36,248 nt of DNA. Source: Pleurotus ostreatus/Saccharomyces cerevisiae fusant (Eukaryota > Opisthokonta). The notes below the pieces were generated by a model, which did not search any database, had not been told where the DNA came from, and saw nothing but the letters and a program-made list of their open reading frames with translations. Below are positions 21,001 through 31,800 of this stretch, one piece after another; within the stretch, counting starts at the first letter, position 1; every line of letters starts with the position of its first letter. The DNA lies in the NCBI GenBank assembly GCA_024196135.1, contig JAMQCK010000221.1, positions 1 through 36,248 on the forward strand, written 5' to 3'. A program made the position numbers and the translations under genes.

Positions 21001-24000
21001 GGATACACTTCCCTCGCGACACCCAAGTCTGGAGCCAGAGCGATCCCTCGTTCAACGACTTATTGGCAGGCTACCAACCGATGGCGGATTTGCTATGCAG
21101 TACAAGAAAGACTTGGGCGACTGTGCGAACGCGATGGGCAACCAGCATAGGTCGAGCGATCAGCTTTCGGCTGTCGAGACAGTGATGGTGCCAGCACTTC
21201 TGCCAGAGGACATCCGTCTTTCCCTCCGCCCCGAATCACCCTTCGACCGAGCCTTACAAGTGGGCGGGATCTGGCCCAGTTCGAACGTTCGCAACTGCCT
21301 CTCGTACCTCAGCCTTCATCGTCGCCGTCGCATTCCAACCTCGCACTGGCTCGACGCCCTGAACATGCTCGCGCTGTCGCTTGTTCGATTACAGAGGGAG
21401 CGTCGGTTAGACACGTTGCGGGGGGTAGACTTTGGCAAGGAGCTCGACACGGACGTCGGCCAGGGCTACGATGCAGCGTCGCATTCCGACTGGCTTCTCG
21501 TACAGCTCGACAGTAACGTCACAATTCGACCAGTGCAGGCCGCGATTGCCGAGCGTATGTTGAGCCCTCACAATCGCGTTATGCAGCTCAACATGGGCGA
21601 GGGCAAATCATCAGTGAGTTACCCTACTCCTTTTTCTGCTCCTCGAGGTCGCTGACATGTAGTGCAGGTCATCATCCCCATCACATCGACGACATGCGCG
21701 GATGGACTGAATCTTGCCTGCGTCATCGTACTAAAGCCACTGTGCTCTCAGATGTTCCAATTACTGAGTCAACGCATCTCGGGATTGGCCGACCGTCGTC
21801 TCTACTACCTCCCCTTCAGCCGCGACACAACCATCAACTCGACGACGATCCGTGCCATTAGCCACTTATTCAAGGAGTGCGCCAGCAACGGAGGTATTCT
21901 CTTATGTCAGCCGGAACATCTACTCTCCTTCCAGCTCATGGGGAGCAGTATGCTTTGCGCACGTGGCATGACTGCCGACACCAAATCCCTGTTGGAAGTT
22001 CAGGACTGGGTATCCAAGCACTCACGATACATCCTTGACGAGAGCGACGAGATCCTGAGCCACAAGTACCAGCTCATATACACCATCGGTAGTCCAGGGC
22101 CTCTAGAAGGTCATCCGGAACGCTGGCTCATCCTTCAGCAAGTGTTGGGCCTGGTCAATTCGAACGCAGACACTGTCCTGCGTGCCCACCCGGATGGTCT
22201 CGAACTGGAGCGAGGCTGCAACGCATCTCAACGATTCCGGCGGATGCGCATACTCACGGACGCAGCTTATGATCATCTATCCTCATTGTGCTGTGCCGAC
22301 ATCGTCCACCGGAATGCGATCGCTCTCCTGCCGCTCCGCAGCTATCCCGCAACCAAAGTCGCCGCCGTTCTGCAGTTCATATCCACCGTTGACACGCCAT
22401 TCGAGGTTGCGAAGGATCTGGAAGACTATAGCGGTGACGCGTATCCTCATCTCCTCCTCTTGCGAGGCCTCTTCGCGCACGGCATCCTGAAGCTAGCGTT
22501 GAAGGAGAAGCGTTGGCGCGTGGACTACGGTCTTGACCTCAAGCGTTCGAGGCTGGCTGTTCCTTACCGGGCGAAGGACTCACCTGCCCTGCGGGCCGAA
22601 TTCGGGCATCCGGACGTCATCCTGACGCTTACTTCCTTGTCCTATTACTATGGCGGTCTCAACGACGAGGAACTCGACACGGCCTTCGACCACCTGCTCA
22701 AGACGGACAACCCCGCCTTGCGATACGACGACTGGACCAAGGGTCAAGATCTGCCATCTAATCTCCAGACGCTCAAGGGCATTAACTTGAAGGACGCGGA
22801 GCAGCGTAGCAAAGTTGTCTATCCAACGCTTCAGCGCGTCAAGCCGGTCGTTGACTTCTACCTGGCCGAATGTGTCTTCCCAAAGGAGGCGCGGCAGTTC
22901 GAACATAAGCTTACCACGAACCCGTGGGATATTGCTCGCACCAAGGGTTGTCCGACAACAGGCTTCAGTGGGACCAACGACAACAGGTACCTGCTTCCGA
23001 CCTCTATCGTCCAGGAGGACATGCCATCTCAGCTGCATACAAACGCCCTTGTCCTCGACTATGTCCTTCGCCCCGAGAACCGCACCGTCGTCTGCAAAGA
23101 CTGCGACGCCGCCGGCATCATCGAAGAAGTCGTCGCAAGCGAGCCGCACGTGTCGGTCGTCCTCGACGTCGGCGCGCAGGTCCTGGAGCTCGAGAACGAG
23201 GAGATGGCTCGTCAGTGGCTGGAGCGAGAGACGAGGAGCAAGGTCGAGGCTGCCGTCTACTTCGGTTCGGATGACGAGCTGTATGTGGTGACGAGGGATG
23301 GACGCGTCGAGCAGCTCAGGCGATCGTTCTATCGTGATCAGCTCGGCAAGACCCTGGTCTACCTCGACGAGGCGCATACGAGAGGGACGGACCTGAAGCT
23401 TCCTGAAGGCACGCGCGCGTTGCTTACGCTGGGTCCCAAGTTGCCGAAGGACAAGGTCATGCAAGGTGAGTTCATCGCGGTCATCTGTGCAGAGCTATGG
23501 CTAATGGACCATTCAGGGTGTATGAGGATGCGAAAGCTCGGTCGCGCTGGCGGCCACTCCATTCTCTTCCTGGCGTCCAGCGAGATCCAAAGCCGTATAC
23601 GGGACTGCATCCAAGACAACAAGAAGCAGCTCGACTCCTCTGACGTACTGGTGTGGACGATGCACGAGACCATCCGGCAGACCACGGAGAACGGGGCGTT
23701 GTGGGTGAATCAGGGCTTAAACTTCGATGTTCGCCAGGCGGCATGGGAGGCCTTTGATAACAGAGGGCGAAGCGGCGAAGATGAGCTGACCAAAGTCCTG
23801 CTCGAGCGCGAAGCACACCCGCTGAAGGACCTGTACGGCCTGCACGACACCGCGGAGGACATCGACGACGAGGGAGGACAGACAGCACGTCAGCGCGAGA
23901 TCTTCCAGCGATGCAACAAGTTCGGGTTCGCCGTCTCGCGTAGCAGTCGCCTCTTGGAGGAACAGGAGCGTGAGCTAGCGCACGAGAAGGAGACGGAGCG

Positions 24001-24799
24001 CGAGGTCCAGCGCGCACCTCCAGCGGAGCCGACAACGCACGCTGTGTCTCCACACCTCAAAGCTCTCGTCAAGACTGGAGCATCGACGTTCGAAGCATTC
24101 CGTAGTCTGCACAGCTGTCTTGCCCGCACGTCCGTCCAGACGCAGGTATCCGACGTGTCCAGTATCTTCCTCCAAGGACAGCATATCCTCGCAACGAACG
24201 ACTTTGTGAGGACAATCGTCGTGTCGCCCAAGTTGCTTCATGAGAAGGATGGCTTCATTCGTCCTGTGCAGTGGATCGTCTCGACGAAGAACTCTCCCGA
24301 CGTGCTCCTGCTCATCAGTCCTTTCGAGGCCAACGACATCATCGCCGACATCCGTCGATCGCCCGACGCACGCTTGCATCTCTACGCCCCGCGGGTCTCG
24401 CGCAACACGCGCGCATTCGACGACCTGACCTTCCTCATCACGCCGTCGTCGGCCGCGACGTCCATGTTGCCTCCCACGAATGCGATCATTCACGAGCTCA
24501 ACCTGTTCGCAGGCAACCTCTTCCTGCGGAATGAGGCCGCGTATCGGGAGGTGTGCCAGCTCCTCGGGCTCCATCTTGGCGAGATCCCCGACGCGCTGAA
24601 GGGCAAGGTTGGTGTGGACGGGTTCGTCGCGCAGCCGGCTGACCGTGCGGCGCTGGGAATTGTGGCCTGCGTGTTCGAGAAGAGTCCGAGCGCGGTGCTC
24701 CGAGCACTCCTGGACCTTCGCCGCAAGGGACAAGGCTTCCTCCTTACGCACATCGGGCAGATGCTATACGGCAACGAGGTCGGCAGCGACGAGTTCTAG
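15095..24799 (+). CDS. Giant DUF6606/DUF3638/DUF3645 protein with SecA/SF2-like NTPase motifs (copy A)
   Basis: Exons: 15095-15395, 15444-18592, 18645-18719, 18770-19991, 20043-21613, 21668-23465, 23517-24799, giving 3132 residues. N-terminus (about 8-285) is DUF6606: IEHLFLPPRLPQ, and LYIGAQNAGVILRK plus LTFESF after intron 1. A helical region follows, with a possible zinc site C621, H637, C641, C644. DUF3638 (about 2066-2290) carries MQLNMGEGKSS at the end of exon 5 (P-loop GEGKSS 2101-2106) continued by VIIPI, LPEHLLS-like QPEHLLSF, and DESDE (2230-2234). DUF3645 (from about 2391) reads VDYGLD and VPYRAKDSPALRAEFG. Then come GFSGTND (2538-2544), DEAHTRGTDLKLP (from 2673) and QGCMRMRKLG (2705-2714, formed across intron 6). 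A charged helix (LEEQERELAHEKE) and a conserved tail (GQGFLLTHIGQMLYGNE) end it. Family membership is clear. Function is unknown: automatic names say 'ubiquitinyl hydrolase', but the visible motifs suggest a motor NTPase. The start gives the standard DUF6606 opening. Confidence 0.93.
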
Positions 24800-25867
24800 T
24801 TGATGGACATGCGGGTGGTGAGTGCAGCCGTGTCGTACTGATTTTCCCTGGTTTTACTTATCTAAAACCCAGATTCTTGGAGCGTTCACTGACTTGAGGC
24901 TTGAGATCTTGAGATATCAACGATGCAATGGCGATGTGTATGCGAACGTATGTGCGGCTGTGATAGTACTGGTTTTCGAATCGGACTGGGACTTGCTTTG
25001 AACAGTAGAGCAGTGGGCTTGTTTTGTTATCTCTGATGTTGTATGAATTCAGATCCGAACTTTCAATCGATTTTGCTTGGCTGTAGCTTATCACAGACAC
25101 GATGAGACGAATAATGTTTACGCGCGAAAGATGGAAGGTCACAATGTTGTGGGTCCTTGTTGATCAAAAGCCCGTATAAACAATCAGGAATGGTCACGTG
25201 CATAAATGCCCCTCTTCCCGTTCGACCATCGGAACGCATTGGATAGGCGCAAACCCCAGACGCTCCCTCTCAAAGATGGCATTTACTGTACAAGTTTCCT
25301 GTGTCATTGTTCTTGTAAATGTTCTCCTCTCCTTTGCGCTTCCTGTGCTCGTAAGCAATGCACACTTGTGGCGCTTTGCCTGACCGTACGCAACCCACGG
25401 CGGCGCCTCAAGCTATCGCTTTGAAAAATTAGCTGCAACCACCCCGTCACTTCATCCTGGATCATACTGCCACAAGTATATAGTATGGGACTTACTTGGG
25501 TGGTTCTCTAACTCCCTGCAAGGTCCACCTGAACGCGGGCAAGCACTCTCTTCATAGGATGCGTAATGGAGACCTTGGATAGCTATCGTATGTAATATAT
25601 TGCTCTCCCAGCAGACATGTATCTGACTAATGCAGATAGACACGCTTCAGCTTCGCGCGCCTATATATTAGGGGGTTGTCTACCACGGTAAGCGCCCTGT
25701 ATTGAATTACGCTATCGATGACCGTTCAGACGGGCATACAGCGCTCACATCCCGCACCTTGGCACCTTCCTCCCACACTGCTATATTCGACCATAGCCAA
25801 GGTACGTTCGTACTCTGATGACCGCCTCTGCGAAACTGATATCCTTCAACTTGCGAAGCCTCCTGAC
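24800..25867. other. Spacer between the two giant genes
   Basis: About 1.07 kb with the 3' flank of copy A and the promoter of copy B. It is clearly richer in A and T than the genes, with a TATA box at 25662-25668. No tRNA, transposon remnant or recognisable coding segment was found. A plus-strand ATG at 25718 is in frame with copy B (see the finding on its start). Confidence 0.6.
25662..25668 (+). promoter_or_regulatory. TATA box of giant copy B
   Basis: TATATAT lies about 200 bases before the preferred ATG at 25868 and about 50 bases before the alternative in-frame ATG at 25718. The spacing fits a TATA element, but which start codon it serves is open. Confidence 0.5.
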
Positions 25868-28800
25868 ATGTCGATACTCGACCGTGGATTATCTTTCAAA
25901 ATCAATCACCTATTCCTGCCTCCAGCACTGCCGCAGGAGTACGATGGACTGGCGGATGACGAGCGGGCGCTGATCGTGTCCATAACGGACAGTGCCGATG
26001 CCTTCTACGACGCCATCCAACACTCGCCGGACAACATCGACGACTCGGTCGTTGATCAGTGGTTGAAGGTTCAACGAATGCTCAAGAATTTCAGTCTACT
26101 TACGCGTGGATCCCAAGAGCCCATAAACCCCGAACTCCTGCAACGTACGATGTCATCCATGGACGACGGAGGTGCGTCTATCGCGCGGCTGCTCGTCGAG
26201 GCTGCAGCTGACCTTGAGTCAAAGATAATCTGGTTCTTTTCATCGCTGCCCAGAACGCTGGCGCCATCGTGCGCAAGACTGCGTGTTCAGGGCTGACATT
26301 TGAGTCCTTCCGCGCCGCCCTCCCCAACGACGTCGTTGTCAATACGCCGGGGAAGGTCCAAGTTGAGTATCCGCAGACCCCTCGACTTCCCATTCCCGCG
26401 GACGCCGAAGCACGCAAGGTTCTTTGCAACTATCTCTGCGACTTCAGCTTTCTCGAATTCTCCGATGCGTACCATCAGTCTACGAAGGCGGAGACAACGC
26501 AGGACGAGCATCGCGAGCCGCCACACGCGTGGTATATCACCGAACTACTCACAGACGTCCTTCGCGGCTGTTCTCCGCATCTGCGCGAAGACGAACTCCC
26601 GGCTACAGACTACATCACGAAACGAATCGACGACCACGTCCTGTGGAAGGATGCACTGATGCCGTGGCGTCGATCGCCCATTTTGCTCGTCATCAAGGTG
26701 GCTCTCCAGACAACCCTTCTGCGGGTCCCTGATCAGATCGGGTACAAGGCCTTCATGGTCTTTGCCCTGTCTAGGGTACTGCGGGAAGCGCAGGAGGCGG
26801 GCGCGCCCGATGACCTTCTGTGGCACATGAACGCGAAACTAGCGCGTCGTCTATACAAGCTTCGCCATACCGACATCGAGCGCTTTCCGATCTCTGTCGC
26901 GGCAGCAAAGAGCGGGCGTACGGCGCGGCTCCTGCGCGACAACTGGGCCGCGGTGCAAGCCGCCGAAGCCCGGCTAATCGATCTTCGCCCGCCGTCTCCC
27001 TCTGCCATCGAGGCCGCGCAGGTGTTCTCGCTGGAGCACAGCAGACCATACCTCGAGCGAGTGCAAAACCGCGACAAACACCAGCCGCAGTCGATGTCCG
27101 ATACTCTGGCGCGGTTTGAAGCCACTTTGCCCAAGCGGTCGAGGGTGAATGGGAGATCGCCACCAGAGCCCTTCGACGCGAAGGCGCCCCTGCCGGAGCT
27201 TCTTGACGCGCTCTGCGACATTGCAACGTGGCTCGGATTGGCTCAGCCTGATCATTGGCTGCAGGTGGCGGATATCGAGGCCTTCTCCTCCACTCTAGGT
27301 CGCTTGCTCGACGACACCATGGAAGCCCTGAAGCGCTTTCGCAGTCCTAGCGACAGCGCCAACCCGGAGCTCTTCTCGTTCGCCTTCCTCAATATCATGG
27401 ACCTCTGGATGCTGCTCGATCAGGCGGCAGTCAGAGCTCTGCCTCTCCTTGCTCAGTACTCCCCAGAGTTGACCATCGCGCCGCTTCAAGCGCTGCTCCT
27501 ACCCGACGCTTCCCAAATGCAGCGACTCTCGCGCATCGAGCAGTACATCACCGAACGACACGTCAACGGAGCGGCTGGAGGATCCGTATTCACCTTGAAT
27601 TCCGCAGGGAACTGCTCAGCCCTGTTCTCGGCTCGATATGCTCAAGCGAACAACAGCATGCGTGAGCTCCGCGACCGGATAAGCGCCAAGGCGGAACACG
27701 AGAGGAGCAATGTCTTGCGGTTACGCAGGGAGCGCTGCGACGAGCATGCCCGACTACTACAGGAAGCCAGCGGGCTATCTTGCTCGTATCAACAGGTTGG
27801 CTCAAAGTATCCACCCCACTTTGGACCGTGCGCCAAGTGCGACCGGGAAAGCCAGGCAAAGCACCTAGAAACGCCTATTTTCGAAGCGCCACTTCCTGAC
27901 AATCATGATCTCGCAAACCTCGTCATCTTCGAGCTCGCTGCCCCACCTCTCTTCACCTTATGGCGGGCGTCGACCTACCAGTTGATCAAGCACTTCTCGA
28001 GCATCCCCGACGTTGACAGACCGGCGCACGATCCCAAAACGGACATCAAGCGCTACACTTCATACATAAACCGCGATATCTTCGATGGTCTTTCCCTCCG
28101 CTACGACGGCGCCATCCTCCTTGCGTCGGATCGAGAGTCGTTCTTGACCACGCACTTCAGGCGGCGCGCTGTGCCCTGCATTGATAGGGACGTGATCAAA
28201 CCGCATGGCCCTCGATATCATTTCTACGATGTCGAGGACGGCTGCTACATCCCAAGTACCCTACCGGAAATGGACATCCGGGCGCACTGCACATACACCT
28301 TGCCGGCCGGTACATACTCTGCCCTTGCCTGGTGTCTGCGCGCAACGACCCATACCTCCAACGAAGTCATAGCGCGCCAGTCGGAGCGACCGACCGAGCT
28401 CACCTACCACGAGTATGAAGCATTCGGGCACCTTCGCGCAGGTGCGAGGCTGCAATGGCGGAATATCGCACTGTATGTGGAGACGGGCGCGCTCAGGCTG
28501 TCGGATCCCGCAGTCCACTTCCTGATTCGCCAAGCTGCCTTTCAGGCCGAAGCGCCAATTGTGGACGGCGCTTTCTCGCGCGAAGCGCATGCAGACATGG
28601 CGGACGAGGAATTTGGCCGGCAGCTGCTCGACGTTCTGCGTCGCTGCCTCAATCAAACATGCACGAACTGGCAAGAATCTTGGACGGCCCTCTCACTATC
28701 CGTACTAGCACGTCGTCTTAATCAGCTGCTATCGGCCGGGTCTGATGTACGCGCCAAAGTCATGGTCTTCCTGCGCCACGAACTCCGGCCTATCATTCTG

Positions 28801-31800
28801 ACCTGGATGCGCGAACTCTCGGTCATCGTCTCGGCGAAGGACGATGCTACTGACGACCTGCAACACCGACTGATACAAGTATGCTTGACGGGAAAGGATA
28901 CCTTCTATGATGATGACGATGTTTTGAGCGCAGACGCCACCGCTCAGGCCGAAGCTTTGCCCGACTTCCTGGAATGTACGTTCATCTTACATCGTCATGT
29001 TTCTCACCAACCGTCGTCATTACCCGACGGCCTACGCACTCTAGTCGAAGTGGACGCTCTCCGAGCCGTGTCTTCCGTGACAAATCTCATTCGAGCGTTG
29101 CAAGGCGAACCCAACCTGATCGATGTGGCTCTTTCCAGGGTCTGGAACGGGTTCCGCCGAGATATGCGCGTTCCCTGGTCTTGCGCCGATACCGCCCCCG
29201 AATGGCTGTCGTGCTCTACGCTCTCTGAAGGCCAGCACATACGCGCGGCAACAGTGCATGTTAATGTGCTCAGTGGTGCTATCTTCGTTAATGGGATGTC
29301 CTCCGACGTTCTTCCCGAAGAGATATCCGCGCATCCCTTGTATTCGCACATTTTCCCTCGCCAGGTGTGTTGTTCGAATGATGCTAATCTGAGGATGGAT
29401 CACTTACCAGGTCCCTTCAGCGTCGTATGCACATCCAGCCATCTAGAATGCTTGGGATGACCTACGAAAGCCGGGCATCCTTTGACGGCTACGAAGTGAG
29501 TGGCACACCGCTCCGGCGACGTGAAGCCTGACTTCGTGCTAAGGTTCACTTTCATGAAGACGGCCCGGACCTAATCATTCGTACACGAGATCGGCAAGGC
29601 GTTGTCTCTGAGTTCATTCCATCCAGCAAGCTGGCCCGTGACGTGCCGGACGACATTCTCAGGCGACACATCGCCTTATATCGCGTCGGCTCTGCACAAG
29701 TCGACTTCGTTCCTCGAGACGAGCGGAGTGGATGGGATCCCAGCGCAGCTGTCGCGTGGACGCTGCAAGACATCAGCTCGTCCCCTACGTTGACATCGGC
29801 CACCTCTCCGCCTGAACAAACGACGATCGTCATCTGCCCTCACAGCGATGTCACTCGAAATGTTGCCAGGATCTTCGCGCCTCTCGAGAAGCTGCAGGAG
29901 CACTTCATGATTACGCGATCCGCCAACTCTTCCTTGACGGTGTGCTTGCCTCGATACAGGCTTGTCTTCGTCGCCTGCAATCAAGGCTTCACTTGCAAGC
30001 AGTTTCCAAGTTACATCGTATCATCAACCCAAAGTGTCGGCACTCTTTACGGGGTCGATAAATTGGTACTCGAATCCACCGCCCAGCTTACTCAGAAACG
30101 CGTGCTCGTCCCTGCAGGGAAGGAGATTGCAGTATCCACCAAAGAAGGGCATACAATCACCTCAATCACTGCGCCTGCGTGCGACACTCCGGGCGTTAAA
30201 TTGCATATCTTCGACGTCGACCCTTGCATCGGTCGCCTAAAGACGGATGGGAGCCTCACAGGCTGGCTCATGCTCGCCTATCTCCATGCTGTATCGTCCT
30301 GTCGCCAACCGGATGAACTGACCAAGGAAAGAGGCGTGGACATCGCGATCAGAATGTTACGGTGCGCTAAAGCGACCGCGTTCACCCGTCTTTGCCGCGA
30401 CGACGTCGACCTGCTCAATCGATTGAAAGACCTCGCTCCCATTCGCAGCTTCTATCCCATGGGCTTGAGGGTCATGGAGACCATAGATTGGCATCCAGGC
30501 CTTCCGTTTTCATTGCACGATGATATCTTCGCTTCCCTCGTCCAGCGCATCGTCAAGCACGCACAGCGAATCTCGCTATATGACCCTCAATTTTCGGTCG
30601 GGATTCTATCATCCCTCCCGCAGGTAGAGGGCGAGAATGACTTGAGAACTCGCGCATTGCATCGCAAAAGTATGTGGCCTATTCATCACTCGCCGGAGCA
30701 GTGCTCAAGTAAGCCTATCTCGCGTTGAGGCTACACTCTGGAGCTGAATTTTTGAAGCCGATCTAACGTCTCTCGATCGCCCGTATATTCCGTGCGACTG
30801 GGAAACCAACCGTTCGACAGACGGCATACGCCGCAACATTCGTGACCTAGTGGCGGATATCAGCCTTTGGCGCTCGCGGCCGGATCGTCTACCGCAGAAC
30901 GTATGGGACAACTTCCTTGCGTGGAAGCACTTGGGCTTTACGGCCGAAGCCACCGACATCAACCTGGATCAACCTCGAAGTCTATACACGCTGTCGAAGC
31001 CGCAGGCTTGGTTTTCTTTGTATAATTTGTGCATGTCCTCTGCTGGCTCTGGGCGATACGCTCTCATGTTCTCATTCGCCTTGTTCCTTTTCCGCGACCA
31101 GATGTCCGTTGACTTGTCGCGTGTTGCTGCGGAACTCTTCATGCACTCTGAAGCCGCGCAGAATGCTTTACGCGCGCCGCTGCCAGACGGAGGCCTCTTG
31201 CATCTATCGCTGGGATTGGATTTCAGGCAAAACCCTTCACGCAATCATCTTGAAACGACCCTGCGCAGATTTGCATCGTCTTATAGGCCCATGCAACATC
31301 TGAAGGGTTTTACACCTCAGGAATATGGCCGCGCTTTACAGAGCCAACTCTCACAGCTTATCGATCATCTGCTTTCGCTATGGCCTGGAAGCAATCAAGC
31401 GTCGTGGCCCATGAATCTCGAGGAGCGTTTTTTCTTGTTCCCCAGCTTTAGTGCCTCACCCACGGCCAGATTTATAGTTCAGCTGTTATTCGACGATCTC
31501 AAGCGCAACCGCTGTCTGAAGTCACACGTTGACGAGCTTCGGGACCTGCTCGACACACTTCCTCGACGGGCTTATTCCACGGACTTTGACGAAGTATCTA
31601 TTCCAATTCGAGCGAGCGCTGCAGCTAGTGTACTGGTACGGCCTGGCTTACCTCAACTGCGCTCCCTCATGAAGAGCAGGTCTCCGCCTTCGGTTCGGAT
31701 TACTCTTTTCATATCCACTACGCATGCTCACATTGGTAACGCTATTATACAGGACGGCCGATATGTACACGTTCTACTCAGCAGGATCGACGCCGACAGT

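Noticed and set aside
22580..23464. Long minus-strand frame of 294 codons opposite exon 6 of copy A
   Set aside because: It is the antisense shadow of a conserved, motif-rich plus-strand exon and shows no domain of its own. The same applies to the 258-codon minus frame at 23975-24751.
15095..24799. Naming the giant proteins ubiquitin hydrolases
   Set aside because: I could not find a catalytic Cys with a matching His/Asp pattern of OTU, UCH or USP type. The clear motifs are those of an NTPase.
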